From: Sporosarcina luteola
GTDB lineage: Bacteria > Bacillota > Bacilli > Bacillales_A > Planococcaceae
Direction: 5' to 3'
Length of the DNA stretch: 64,000 nucleotides
Assembly (NCBI RefSeq): GCF_023715245.1
Contig: NZ_JAMBNV010000006.1
Location: 1-64,000, forward strand
Position 1 is the first letter of the stretch. Every line of letters starts with the position of its first letter. Under the pieces are notes generated by a model that worked only from the letters and a program-made list of their open reading frames with translations, had not been told where the DNA came from and did no database searches. Of this stretch, positions 50,701 through 59,408 are shown one piece after another. A program made the position numbers and the translations under genes.

Positions 50701-51963
50701 TCACTCTTTCCCTAATTGAATCGCTTTTTTGATGTCTTTCAGTGAACGTGAAGGTCCATACATGAGGACGCCGCCACGGTACACTCTCGCTCCGAACCAA
50801 CCGAGGATGAAAATCGTCAACAGCATAATGGCGATTGACAGCAACGGTTCCCACAAAGGAAGATCGAGCATACCTACCCGTAAAAACATGACGAGTGGTG
50901 CAAAGAACGGGAAGTACGATGAATACGTGACATAGCCGACTTCGGGATTGCCCAAGCCCGTCATGGCAATGAGGAATGCCGCCACGATGAGTAAGGACAT
51001 CGGCATGATCATTTGCTGGACATCTTCCGTCCTGCTGACCAAAGAACCTAATAATGCGGCAAGTGTTGCATAAAGGAAATAGCCGAGCAGGAAGAACACT
51101 GCTGCGTATACTAATGTGCTGATGCTAACATCCTGTATGCTCAAGAAATCGGAAAACTCGCCAGGCACTTCCGTAGAAGACGTCTTTAAGGCGATAAAGC
51201 CTGCTACTCCATAAATGAGGATCTGTAAAATCCCTAGTGATCCGATACCTAGCACCTTTGCAAACATATGCTTCACAGGTGAGACACTCGAGATGAGGAT
51301 TTCCATCACTCTCGAAGATTTTTCGTTCGCTACATCCATCGCAATCATGCTCGAATACAAGATGACTGCAAAATAGATGACAAACATGAGGACATAGACG
51401 AGGACTCTCGCCTGGCCAAGTTCCTCTTCCGATTTTGCAGACCTCGAAACATTCTTCTGCTCAAACTGGATCGGTGTAAACAACGTTTGCACTTGTGCAC
51501 CTGTCAGTGAAAGCTCCTCGGCTTTCAGTTCAGTCTGAATTGATTGCAATGCCTCCTGGATGCGTCGCGGTATTGAAAAGTCAATCATGCTCATTGTCGT
51601 ATAATTAGCATGGATTGTACCATGTTCATCAACTGAAAGAGCTAGGAATGACTCGATCTCGCCAGAAGATACTTTATCAGCAAGAGCTGCCTCCGATTCA
51701 GTAGCCGCTTTGACTGAAATATCGTATTCTCCTGCTTCCAACTGCGATTGAAGTCTGTCAACGATGATGCCGCTCTCATCCACGACTTGAAGGACTTCTT
51801 GTGAATCTCCTGCTCCGGTTACATTTTGCACCGTATCGATGATCTTTGATATATTTGAGAGCAGGAATATACCTGCAATCATGAGTGCAGTAGTAATAAT
51901 GAAGGACTTGGATTTTGCCTTTGACGTAAATGCCTGTTTAAAGATGATCCAAAACTCACGCAT
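50701..51963 (-). CDS. yhaP: ABC transporter permease (YhaP/NatB type)
   Basis: A 420-residue ABC-2 type permease; ATG at 51963 with GGTGGGG upstream. One N-terminal helix (about 22-41), a large external loop (about 45-185), then about five helices in the C-terminal half. It overlaps the ATPase gene by 8 bases. NatAB-like systems export sodium; substrate here is unproven. An imperfect GC hairpin at about 50661-50696 may terminate it; no other gene is seen in the 50576-50700 gap. Confidence 0.9.
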   Translation of the reverse strand: MREFWIIFKQAFTSKAKSKSFIITTALMIAGIFLLSNISKIIDTVQNVTGAGDSQEVLQVVDESGIIVDRLQSQLEAGEYDISVKAATESEAALADKVSSGEIESFLALSVDEHGTIHANYTTMSMIDFSIPRRIQEALQSIQTELKAEELSLTGAQVQTLFTPIQFEQKNVSRSAKSEEELGQARVLVYVLMFVIYFAVILYSSMIAMDVANEKSSRVMEILISSVSPVKHMFAKVLGIGSLGILQILIYGVAGFIALKTSSTEVPGEFSDFLSIQDVSISTLVYAAVFFLLGYFLYATLAALLGSLVSRTEDVQQMIMPMSLLIVAAFLIAMTGLGNPEVGYVTYSSYFPFFAPLVMFLRVGMLDLPLWEPLLSIAIMLLTIFILGWFGARVYRGGVLMYGPSRSLKDIKKAIQLGKE

Positions 51964-52855
51964 ATTCTTTCCCCACCTTTGCGATGAATATGTCTTGCAA
52001 GGAAGGCTCTTCGATTTCAAAATGACGGAGAGGCCCCGCTTCCAATGCAGCAGAAAGCAAATCGTTCGCGACTTTTTCATCCTCGATTTGGAATACAGCT
52101 CCTTCGACCGAATGGGCGACGGAAAGGACTCCCGGCACGCTGCCGAGTCCCGTCAGATCATAATCGGAACGAATTCGCACATTTTGCCTATCGAATGAGC
52201 GTTTCACATCCCGGAGCGAGCCGCTTACAATCTGTTTGCCGTGATGGATGATGCTCAGCTTCTCGCATAATTCTTCCACATGGTCCATCCTGTGGCTGGA
52301 AAATAGGATCGTCGCGCCGTTATTCCTGAAATCGGTGATCGCTTTCTTCAACATTTCTACGTTCACCGGATCAAGGCCCGAGAACGGTTCATCGAGGATG
52401 AGCAGTTTCGGATCATGCATAAGTGCTGCGATAACTTGAATCTTCTGCTGGTTCCCTTTCGACAGCTCTTCCACTTTTTTGTTCTTGTTTTGGGAAACTT
52501 CGAACCGTTCGAGCCAATAATCGATCGACTTCTTCGCATCCGCCTTTTTCATCCCGCGCAGCTCGCCAAGGAAAATGAGCTGATCTTCAACTTTCATCTT
52601 GGGATACAGTCCCCGCTCTTCAGGCAAATAGCCGATTTCAGGACTCGTTGCATAAGAGATTGTTTTATCGTTCCAAGTGATATGACCTTCATTCGCGTTC
52701 AATAATCCTAGAATCATCCGGAACGTAGTCGTCTTACCCGCCCCGTTTGCGCCAAGGAATCCGTACATGGAGCCTTTATCCACGGTTAGATTCAAATGAT
52801 CGACAGCGGTGAAATCCCCGAACCGCTTCGTTACGTTTTCAAGTTGCAATGACAT
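51956..52855 (-). CDS. yhaQ: ABC transporter ATP-binding protein (YhaQ/NatA type)
   Basis: A 299-residue ATPase with Walker A GANGAGKTTT (about 36-45), signature ELSKGNQQK, Walker B LLILDEPFSGLD and the switch region FSSHRMDHVEELC. The C-terminal extension is typical of drug/Na exporters of the NatA type. It is translationally coupled to yhaP. Confidence 0.94.
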   Translation of the reverse strand: MSLQLENVTKRFGDFTAVDHLNLTVDKGSMYGFLGANGAGKTTTFRMILGLLNANEGHITWNDKTISYATSPEIGYLPEERGLYPKMKVEDQLIFLGELRGMKKADAKKSIDYWLERFEVSQNKNKKVEELSKGNQQKIQVIAALMHDPKLLILDEPFSGLDPVNVEMLKKAITDFRNNGATILFSSHRMDHVEELCEKLSIIHHGKQIVSGSLRDVKRSFDRQNVRIRSDYDLTGLGSVPGVLSVAHSVEGAVFQIEDEKVANDLLSAALEAGPLRHFEIEEPSLQDIFIAKVGKEYA

Positions 52856-52948
52856 TGTTTATCCCCTTCCTATTACAGGCTTCTTTCTATTACGTAATTA
52901 CTAGAGAGATAGTTTCATTAAATCCGCTTATTATTACCCGCCTTTCGA

Positions 52949-53260
52949 TCAATGATGTTTATTAACAATCGCTGCTCCTATCGCCCATGAAAGCATATGA
53001 ATGACCCAAAGCGCGGTAAGGATGAAAAACGCCAATTTCGCCCCTTCAACAATCATGACGATGATCCAAGCAATTAAAATTGCACCAGTCATCACCTTCC
53101 AGGAGATCGATCTCGCGTGTCGATGGAGATTCGCATATCTTTCATCAAAAATGCGCTCTTTCATCCCTTTTTTCCTTACAAAGAACCAGACGATTGCCCA
53201 TATGACTAACCCCAATGGCAAACCAACTAAAAACGTCCAAATATCAAACCCTTCGTACAT
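52949..53260 (-). CDS. small four-helix membrane protein next to an XRE regulator
   Basis: About 103 residues (ATG at 53260, after GGAGGA; an ATG two codons earlier is possible). Hydrophobic helices cover about 8-27, 53-72 and 76-97, with charged MKERIFDERYANLHRHARS between. It follows the XRE gene with only a few bases, a common pairing of a small helix-turn-helix repressor and a DUF2178-like membrane protein. Function unknown. Confidence 0.75.
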   Translation of the reverse strand: MYEGFDIWTFLVGLPLGLVIWAIVWFFVRKKGMKERIFDERYANLHRHARSISWKVMTGAILIAWIIVMIVEGAKLAFFILTALWVIHMLSWAIGAAIVNKHH

Positions 53261-53262
53261 AC

Positions 53263-53460
53263 TCATTCCTCCTCCGGTTGAAAAATATCTTCAATACGGC
53301 AATTAAAGAGCCTTGCGATTTTAAAGGCCAAAATTAGCGAAGGATTATACCTTCCCTTTTCGAGAGAGATAATTGTCTGTCTCGACACTTCCAACCTCTC
53401 CGCAAGATCATCCTGCGTCAATCCCATTTCAGTACGCATTTCCTTAATCAAGTTATTCAG
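53263..53460 (-). CDS. XRE-family transcriptional regulator with probable CTG start
   Basis: A 65-residue helix-turn-helix protein: LNNLIKEMRTEMGLTQDDLA, then EVSRQTIISLEKGRYNPSL and FNCRIEDIFQPEEE, the PBSX/YgzD-type repressors that pair with small membrane proteins. Ribosome site GGGGGAG (near 53467-53473) is seven bases before CTG at 53460; the ATG at 53466 is directly followed by an in-frame TAA. A TTG three codons later (53451) is an alternative. Two perfect palindromes upstream are its likely operators. Confidence 0.8.
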   Translation of the reverse strand: MNNLIKEMRTEMGLTQDDLAERLEVSRQTIISLEKGRYNPSLILAFKIARLFNCRIEDIFQPEEE

Positions 53461-53482
53461 TTACATGCTCCCCCTTTCAATT

Positions 53483-53514
53483 GTAAAGGTAGCTTTACGT
53501 AAAGCTTACTTTAC
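53483..53514. promoter_or_regulatory. double palindromic operator upstream of the XRE gene
   Basis: GTAAAG-GTAG-CTTTAC (53483-53498) followed directly by GTAAAG-CTTA-CTTTAC (53499-53514). Two perfect 16-bp inverted repeats placed back to back, about 25 bases from the coding start and overlapping the predicted -10, are best explained as autorepressor sites. Confidence 0.7.
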
Positions 53515-53531
53515 TATATGTGGGATGTCAA
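53503..53531 (-). promoter_or_regulatory. promoter of the XRE gene
   Basis: On the minus strand TTGACA (53526-53531) is a perfect -35; a weak -10 TAAGCT (53503-53508) follows after 17 bases and lies inside the second palindrome. Confidence 0.5.
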
Positions 53532-53621
53532 GTAACCTTTACAATCGTTTTTGAAATGAATAACTATTCATTTTCCAGACATTCATAGTATAATGGAGAA
53601 AAGCACGGAAGGATGAGCAGC

Positions 53622-53807
53622 TTGAGAACTTATAAATTGACGGCTTACGAGAAGACAGGAAAGTTAATTACAGAAGAAACGTTCACGGCAGATAATGATG
53701 AAACGGCAAAAGAAAAAGGCCATGCATTGCTCGAAGAAAAAAATCTTCTTGAACAAACACATCGCCTTGCTTCGCCCGCAGGAAAACTTTTGCTATTTCA
53801 TGTCTGA
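53622..53807 (+). CDS. yhzD: YhzD-like small protein
   Basis: A 61-residue soluble protein: RTYKLTAYEKTGKLITEETF and a charged middle, ending LLLFHV. The TTG at 53622 is 8 bases after AAGGA; an in-frame ATG at 53613 is too close. The beta-rich start and helix resemble B. subtilis YhzD, which lies in the same neighbourhood. Function unknown. Confidence 0.7.
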   Translation: MRTYKLTAYEKTGKLITEETFTADNDETAKEKGHALLEEKNLLEQTHRLASPAGKLLLFHV

Positions 53808-53878
53808 TGTAAAGTTTGGCGGCAATCTTGCCGCTATGATATGTTAATGGTGCAAGCCACAGTATGGAGGTGCTTCTT

Positions 53879-54310
53879 TTGAACATTGCACTCATTGCCC
53901 ATGATCAGAAAAAAGATGAAATGGTGAATTTCACGATTGCGTACGAACACGTATTTTCGAAATTTGAGTTGTATGCAACAGGCACTACCGGTAAACGAAT
54001 CATGAAGGAGACAGGCCTTAAAGTTCACCGCATGATGTCCGGACCTTTAGGCGGGGACCAGCAAATCGGAGCGATGATCGCCACTGGAAAGCTGGACTTG
54101 ATTCTGTTCTTCCGCGATCCATTGACCGCACAGCCCCATGAGCCTGATGTTAGCGCATTATTGCGACTTTGTGATGTATACGGAATACCGCTCGCTACGA
54201 ATATCGCGACTGCCGAATTATTGATTGCGGCGGTGGAAAGAGGATATTTCACTTGGCGGGACACAGCAGATAAATACAGATCAAAAGAACTTGATCCCAT
54301 AGAGGATTAA
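53879..54310 (+). CDS. mgsA: methylglyoxal synthase
   Basis: Converts dihydroxyacetone phosphate to methylglyoxal and phosphate, a bypass of lower glycolysis. The likely start is TTG at 53879 with GGAGGTG upstream; an upstream ATG in frame has no ribosome site. The 143-residue product keeps the active-site positions relative to E. coli MgsA: His8, Asp9, Asp60 ([10 protein letters not shown]), Asp80, His87 and Asp90 ([13 protein letters not shown]). In B. subtilis this gene is elsewhere (near dapB). Confidence 0.95.
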   Translation: MNIALIAHDQKKDEMVNFTIAYEHVFSKFELYATGTTGKRIMKETGLKVHRMMSGPLGGDQQIGAMIATGKLDLILFFRDPLTAQPHEPDVSALLRLCDVYGIPLATNIATAELLIAAVERGYFTWRDTADKYRSKELDPIED

Positions 54311-54316
54311 GTTTTT

Positions 54317-55129
54317 TTAATTTGTAAAATAAATGCTCAGAGCTTGTTGAAGCGTTCCGACCATTTGCGTATTCCTCTCGAACTGTACGCCGAGACGTAC
54401 CATGCTACGGACGACATCCGGCCTTAATCCAGTAATTGCAGTCGAACATCCCATCATCGCCGCCCCGTCAATGATCTTCTTCAACTGATCAATCACTTCA
54501 GCTTCCATGTCCGCGATTCCAGATAGGTCCATCAGCAATGTTTGAATATGTAATCGGCCGACTTCCGTCAATACCTTCTCTTCCATCACTTTCGCCCTGT
54601 AATAATCGATTGAGCCAATTATAGGCAGAATGCAAACAGTCGGGGTGATCGGGATGATAGGCACGGATAGGTTTTCAACCAAATCCCTTTGCGCCTTCAA
54701 CAGCTCATCCTTATAGGCAGAGTAACTAATGAAAAACGCATTCAGGAATTGATCGATAGAGCTGTTAATCTGTCTCTCCAACTGAAAGAACTTGATTTCC
54801 GCATTGTTTTCAGCGATATATCGTTGAAGGAATGTCCAAAGTGTCCTTCGGATCGCCTGGACCCACTCCAATTTGAACGACAGTGTCAATGAATGGGTTG
54901 CCCAAGCAATTCCTTCCACTTTGGCGAATTGCCGAAGCTCATCCAATTTATTTTCCAAAGCATAACTGACAAGTTTATGTGCATTGTTAATTAAGTCAAT
55001 GTTGCCTACCTCAAGGATCGTATTAATTTTCGCCCTAACTGTTGACGCTTCGAATAATAATTCCTCTTCAAAACTCTCCCCGTTTTCTTGGATGAATCTA
55101 TTCAATGCATTTTTAAGTTCGTTTGTCAT
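54317..55129 (-). CDS. RsbR-type stressosome protein (N-terminal globin-like, C-terminal STAS)
   Basis: A 270-residue protein; ATG at 55129 with GGAGGGAA upstream. The N-terminal half is an RsbR-like helical domain; residues about 160-270 are a STAS domain (IIPITPTVCILPIIGSID, then LLMDLSGIADMEAEVIDQL). In B. subtilis RsbRA the sensor-phosphorylated Thr lies where this protein has DMEAE without Ser/Thr. No rsbS, rsbT or sigB genes are next to it. It may be a variant or blue-light/other-type sensor homologue; function is inferred. Confidence 0.75.
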   Translation of the reverse strand: MTNELKNALNRFIQENGESFEEELLFEASTVRAKINTILEVGNIDLINNAHKLVSYALENKLDELRQFAKVEGIAWATHSLTLSFKLEWVQAIRRTLWTFLQRYIAENNAEIKFFQLERQINSSIDQFLNAFFISYSAYKDELLKAQRDLVENLSVPIIPITPTVCILPIIGSIDYYRAKVMEEKVLTEVGRLHIQTLLMDLSGIADMEAEVIDQLKKIIDGAAMMGCSTAITGLRPDVVRSMVRLGVQFERNTQMVGTLQQALSIYFTN

Positions 55130-55209
55130 AATTTCCCTCCGGTGTAATCCCATTTTCACAGGCGGGTACAGCTGTTACCCTCTATTACAGGCAACAGCTG
55201 CACATGTAA

Positions 55210-55989
55210 TTATTCTCCTACAAATGCAGGCTTTCGTTTTCCTACAAATGCATTGATTCCTTCTAAATGATCCTTTGTCTTGCGCATCGCGACTTGCTGT
55301 TCGCTTTCCATGCGTAATACATTTTCCAATTCACCAATCTTTTGCTCATGTAATATCTTTTTGGAAGCAAGCATTGCCGCGATTGGAGCAGACAGAAACT
55401 GTTGGGCTAGCGCATCAGATGCTTGACTGACGCTTCCGTCCGGAACGATTTGGTCGATGAGCCCTTTCTCCTTAGCGGTTTCCGCGCGCATCACTTCCCC
55501 AGACCAGATGAGTTGCTTAGCTTGCGGCACTCCGATCCGCTCTTTTAAGAAGAAATGGCCGGCCCCGTCAGGCACAAGCCCGATACCAATGAAATTCATT
55601 GCGAGTTTACTATTCTCTTCAGCAATAACGGCATCGCAACCGAGCGCCAAGCTGAAACCGAGTCCTGCAGCAGATCCGTGGATTGCGGCAATCGTAATTT
55701 GCGGAAGTTCGTATAACGCTTTTGCGAGACGCGACACATTGATCATCACTTTTTCGATATCCATTGGCGCATTGGGATCAATCATTTTCTTAATGTCCCC
55801 GCCCGCCGAGAATGTGCGTCCAGCACCATTAATAATCAACACTTGAACTTCATCATTGGATGAAAGAGATTCGAAGGCATCAGCCAGTTCTCCCATCATC
55901 GTGTCATCCATTGCATTCATGGAGTCCGGCCTGTTCATCGTCAGCCGCGCAAGCCGGCCTTCCATTATCAATTCGATTGTAGAATACAA
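55210..55989 (-). CDS. yhaR: enoyl-CoA hydratase/isomerase family protein (YhaR)
   Basis: A 259-residue crotonase-fold protein; TTG start at 55989 (GAGGGGG 8 bases upstream). The CoA-binding motif ARLTMNRPDSMNAMDD and oxyanion-hole segment AAIHGSAAGLGFSLALGCD are present. The catalytic acids are less clear, so it could be a hydratase or isomerase. Position is that of yhaR near hemZ. Confidence 0.9.
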   Translation of the reverse strand: MYSTIELIMEGRLARLTMNRPDSMNAMDDTMMGELADAFESLSSNDEVQVLIINGAGRTFSAGGDIKKMIDPNAPMDIEKVMINVSRLAKALYELPQITIAAIHGSAAGLGFSLALGCDAVIAEENSKLAMNFIGIGLVPDGAGHFFLKERIGVPQAKQLIWSGEVMRAETAKEKGLIDQIVPDGSVSQASDALAQQFLSAPIAAMLASKKILHEQKIGELENVLRMESEQQVAMRKTKDHLEGINAFVGKRKPAFVGE

Positions 55990-56069
55990 GATAAATACCC
56001 CCTCTAAAAGATGAATAAACATTCATTAGTACTTATTCGTTGAGTGTTGAGAAAATCCTTCTTAAATCG

Positions 56070-56113
56070 AAATAAAAACCTTAACACTTTTCGAGTGCTA
56101 AGGTTTTTATTTC
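56070..56113. terminator. terminator of hemZ, bidirectional
   Basis: AAATAAAAACCTTA.CACT pairs with AGTG.TAAGGTTTTTATTT. Long AT-flanked stem; on the minus strand TTTTTATTT follows. Confidence 0.85.
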
Positions 56114-56117
56114 GACT

Positions 56118-57626
56118 TCAGTCTACTTGAATCGCTTGAGGGAAAATCCTTTCAAGATATTCAATTTTCTTTTCGATATATTCTTCAAACGTAAGGATAT
56201 AGGCAGCGGGATCTTTCGGATTTTGGAATTGAGTAATTTTGCCGGTAACAGGATCCATGAATTTACTGGATGCGCCACAACCAATTCCGATGATTGTTTG
56301 GACTTCCTCCATGATAATAATATTGTATATACTTTCTTCGCCGGGTTTCGCGTACCCAACATTCTCCAAGTTGCCGAGGATGTTTTTTTGGCGATACAAA
56401 TAATAAGGGACGTAGCCATTTTCTTTCGTCCATTGCTCCCCCATCTTCATCATCTGTTCAACAGTTTCCCTGTCAGCGACTTTATATTTCTCTTTGTTCC
56501 GCGTCATTTCGGAAGCCCGTTTGAATGAAAGCGTATGGACTGTCAATGACTCCGGCTGCATTTTCGCTGTTTCGTCGAGCGAGTGGCGGAATTCTTCCAG
56601 TCCTTCATTCGGCAAGCCGATAATCAGATCCATATTGATGTTTTTCATCCCCATGTTCCGGGACAGCCAGAATTTATCGATCGTCTCTTGGACGGAATGA
56701 TGCCTTCCGATCGCTTTCAACGTTTCATCCGTATACGACTGTGGATTGACACTGATCCGATCGATTCCCCATTTTTTCAGGACATCAATTTTTGCAGGGG
56801 TGATTGTATCCGGACGTCCCGCTTCGACAGTAACTTCCCTTACTTCCTTCATATGTGGGAACGAATCATACATTGTCTGATAAAGGGCATCCATCTCATC
56901 CGCTTCGATGGAAGTCGGCGTACCTCCGCCGAAATAGATTGTTGTTATTTTGATGTTACGTTCCGTCAACCATTTCCCGATTTCACGGATTTCTTCATGG
57001 AGCCCGTCGAGGAACGATTCAACGCGGCCATTTTTCCGATGGATGGCGTAAGCTGGAAATGTACAGTACGCACATTTTGTCGGGCAAAACGGAATGCCGA
57101 TGTAAATGCTCACATCGTTTTGAATCTGATGTAAATCGGGAATCGCCCGGAGTTGGACATTTTCAATCGTCGCCAATAGCTCACTCTTCTCTTCGGAAAT
57201 CCGGTGTCTTTCCATTAAGAGACGTTTTGCCTCTTCGACTCCGTGACCTTGCTGGCGGTATTTGTGATACAGTTTCATCGGACGGATACCGGTGAGTATT
57301 CCCCATGATTGTTTCATTCCGGTGAGTTGCTCCAAAACTTCAAGGAATACGTGAGAATAAATCCGTTTCAGCTGACGGGTCTCAGTTTCCGAATTGTCGG
57401 TTGTCATTTGCTCAGAAAAAGTGGCGCTGTATTCAATGCCGTCATACGTTAAATTGGCTTGGCCAACGATTTCTGCACCGTCTTTATGCAAGGATAGATC
57501 TATAAGTATACCTTCGTCTTCAGGATCAGTACTCACTTTAGATTGCTCGAAGAAAAGATTGGCGAGATGGGTGAACATCCGGATCCAATCTTGTTCGAAT
57601 GATTTTGTAAGGATTATTTTTTGCAT
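56118..57626 (-). CDS. hemZ: oxygen-independent coproporphyrinogen III oxidase-like protein HemZ
   Basis: Radical SAM enzyme of anaerobic heme synthesis. The 502-residue product has the iron-sulfur motif CPTKCAYCTF (three Cys) after IYIGIPF, GGGTPT, and the segment TVHTLSFKRASEMTRNKE. The extra N-terminal domain (about 1-170) is characteristic of HemZ and distinguishes it from HemN/HemW. TTGGAGTAAACC precedes the ATG. Confidence 0.94.
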   Translation of the reverse strand: MQKIILTKSFEQDWIRMFTHLANLFFEQSKVSTDPEDEGILIDLSLHKDGAEIVGQANLTYDGIEYSATFSEQMTTDNSETETRQLKRIYSHVFLEVLEQLTGMKQSWGILTGIRPMKLYHKYRQQGHGVEEAKRLLMERHRISEEKSELLATIENVQLRAIPDLHQIQNDVSIYIGIPFCPTKCAYCTFPAYAIHRKNGRVESFLDGLHEEIREIGKWLTERNIKITTIYFGGGTPTSIEADEMDALYQTMYDSFPHMKEVREVTVEAGRPDTITPAKIDVLKKWGIDRISVNPQSYTDETLKAIGRHHSVQETIDKFWLSRNMGMKNINMDLIIGLPNEGLEEFRHSLDETAKMQPESLTVHTLSFKRASEMTRNKEKYKVADRETVEQMMKMGEQWTKENGYVPYYLYRQKNILGNLENVGYAKPGEESIYNIIIMEEVQTIIGIGCGASSKFMDPVTGKITQFQNPKDPAAYILTFEEYIEKKIEYLERIFPQAIQVD

Positions 57627-57680
57627 GGTTTACTCCAACTTTCATCATTAACTAACATTAACTAACTGAAATAATAACAC

Positions 57681-57706
57681 AAAAAAACCGGCTGAGCCGG
57701 TTTTTA
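57681..57706 (-). terminator. terminator of yheA
   Basis: ACCGGCT.AGCCGGT hairpin with TTTTTTTG on the minus strand, overlapping the yheA stop codon. Confidence 0.85.
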
Positions 57707-58054
57707 TTGCATACTTTCATACATTTCCTGAACCGGCTTCATTAAGACGCGGTTCACTTCTTCAATCAGGCCGCTTAGCTTCATTTCTGCTTGAAGCATT
57801 TGCATGATCTTTTCATTTTGCTGAGCTAGTTGTGCTGTTTTTTGTGCATACTCCAGCTCTTCATGCGCAATTTCTTCGCCTTGCATTTGCTTTTGCTGAA
57901 GATCCATTTGAATTTTTCGGAAGCTCTTGAAGAGCTCAAGCGCCTGCTCATCGTTCTTCACTTCATCAATCGCGTTTTTCACCTCTGCAAATTCGTCAGT
58001 CTTCCGTAGTGTCGACTCCAATTTGTTCAAATCATCGTAAATATTAACAGCCAT
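57704..58054 (-). CDS. yheA: YlbF-family protein YheA
   Basis: A 116-residue helical protein of the YlbF/YmcA family. NIYDDLNKLESTLRKTDEFAEVKNAIDEVKNDEQA and the Gln-rich middle are typical. YlbF/YmcA relatives form complexes that promote RNase Y activity; YheA itself is uncharacterised. It follows yheB by 12 bases and precedes the terminator. Confidence 0.92.
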   Translation of the reverse strand: MAVNIYDDLNKLESTLRKTDEFAEVKNAIDEVKNDEQALELFKSFRKIQMDLQQKQMQGEEIAHEELEYAQKTAQLAQQNEKIMQMLQAEMKLSGLIEEVNRVLMKPVQEMYESMQ

Positions 58055-58066
58055 TATTTATTCCCC

Positions 58067-59215
58067 CTAAGATAAGTTTGTGAAAAAGACGATCATGCCT
58101 TGCACAATCCCGATAATACCACCTAACAGTGCGCCAAGGACCGTAATCATTTTGAATTCGCGTCTTGAAATGCCAAGGACGAGATCTTCCAGTACAGAAA
58201 CCGGGAACGTATCTACCTGCTCCTTGACAATTTCGTCCAGTTTCAGTCTTTTCAATGATTCCTCCAGTTGCTTTTGGGCTTGATCGAAAGCGAATTGCAT
58301 CACTTTCGGCGTCAAATTTTCTGCAGTCCACTCGGAACCATTTGGCCAGTAATCGTGGATTGTTTTATCCAAACGGGTATCTAGCGCAAGTTCCTTGTTA
58401 GCATATGCTTTAATGGAAGTGAACAGTCCCTCCCAATCGAATCTGGCAAGCAGTTCCTCCATCGGACGCTTTTGCAGCTTTGCAAATTCCTTGTCGATCA
58501 ACGAATGCAGAAGATTGTACGTGCCTGGCGCATTGATGAACTTCAATGCTTCGCGCTGCACCTTCTCAACAAGAGAGTTGGAATCCCCGAAGAACATGTT
58601 CAACATACCGCCAAATGTCCCTTTTGACTCAAGGAAATCATTGATCAGTTTTTGGAACATCACTTTCCCTTCATCCGAATCCACAAATTGCTCGGCTCGC
58701 TGCAGGATATAGTTGGTCACTACAGGAATATGTGCTTTCGCCCGTTCCTGCCACTCCGCCGGAACGATTTCTTCAATCGTGCCCGATGTCAATTTCGTTC
58801 GCACGCTAATGAGCTGGGCATCGATGAGTGACTCGATCTTGCGCTCTGCTTTCTCGACAATGTCATGAGCGCCCGCCACTTGCAGCCAATCATGCAATGT
58901 CTTGTCCGACTCAAGTACATGCTCTTCCATCTTACTTTGGAGGAATGCCTCCGCTTTTCTTTCCATTTCAGGTGTCAATAATTTATTGCGCAATACATCG
59001 GGAGTGACTAAATAGTTCGTCACTGTCCTCCCTAGTTGCACGGCAAGTTCGTCGCGCCGTTTAGGAATCAACCCTGGCGTAAAAGGGAGACGCCATTTTC
59101 CAATATATTTCGCCTCATGGGGTCTGAACAGCATCTTGATCGCCAAGTGATTCGTAAATCCCCCGATCAACGCCCCGATTAAAGCCATAAACAACAATGT
59201 CCATAAGAAATTCAT
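58067..59215 (-). CDS. yheB: DUF445 membrane protein YheB
   Basis: A 382-residue protein with an N-terminal membrane helix (about 4-22) and a C-terminal one (about 355-378), and a helical DUF445 body between. NHLAIKMLFRPHEAKYIGKWRLPFTPGLIPKRRDELA is the family signature. Function unknown; adjacent to yheA as in B. subtilis. Confidence 0.93.
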   Translation of the reverse strand: MNFLWTLLFMALIGALIGGFTNHLAIKMLFRPHEAKYIGKWRLPFTPGLIPKRRDELAVQLGRTVTNYLVTPDVLRNKLLTPEMERKAEAFLQSKMEEHVLESDKTLHDWLQVAGAHDIVEKAERKIESLIDAQLISVRTKLTSGTIEEIVPAEWQERAKAHIPVVTNYILQRAEQFVDSDEGKVMFQKLINDFLESKGTFGGMLNMFFGDSNSLVEKVQREALKFINAPGTYNLLHSLIDKEFAKLQKRPMEELLARFDWEGLFTSIKAYANKELALDTRLDKTIHDYWPNGSEWTAENLTPKVMQFAFDQAQKQLEESLKRLKLDEIVKEQVDTFPVSVLEDLVLGISRREFKMITVLGALLGGIIGIVQGMIVFFTNLS

Positions 59216-59309
59216 CGCTTCACCTTATTTCCGATTCGTTCGGTTTTCATTATAACAGAAGGAGTTGATTTGGAAAAAGTTTTCGATATCGTGGAGCTTG
59301 GTGTATTCT

Positions 59310-59365
59310 GAGTGAACATAAACACTGGTGAGTGATCATAAATCTCGGCGAGTGATCTTAAACAA
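59310..59365. repeat. 20-bp periodic intergenic array (array 4)
   Basis: Units at 59310, 59330 and 59350: GAGTGAACATAAACACTGGT, GAGTGATCATAAATCTCGGC, GAGTGATCTTAAACAAAAG. It lies just past the terminator of the VOC-family gene, like array 1 and array 2 relative to their genes. Nothing else is seen in 59216-59309. Confidence 0.7.
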
Positions 59366-59404
59366 AAGAATAAAGCCGTTTGCTGGAATGCAATCGGCTT
59401 TTCA
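59366..59404 (-). terminator. terminator of the VOC-family gene
   Basis: AAAGCCG.TTGC pairs with GCAA.CGGCTTT; on the minus strand ATTCTTTTG follows. Confidence 0.75.
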
Positions 59405-59408
59405 TCAT

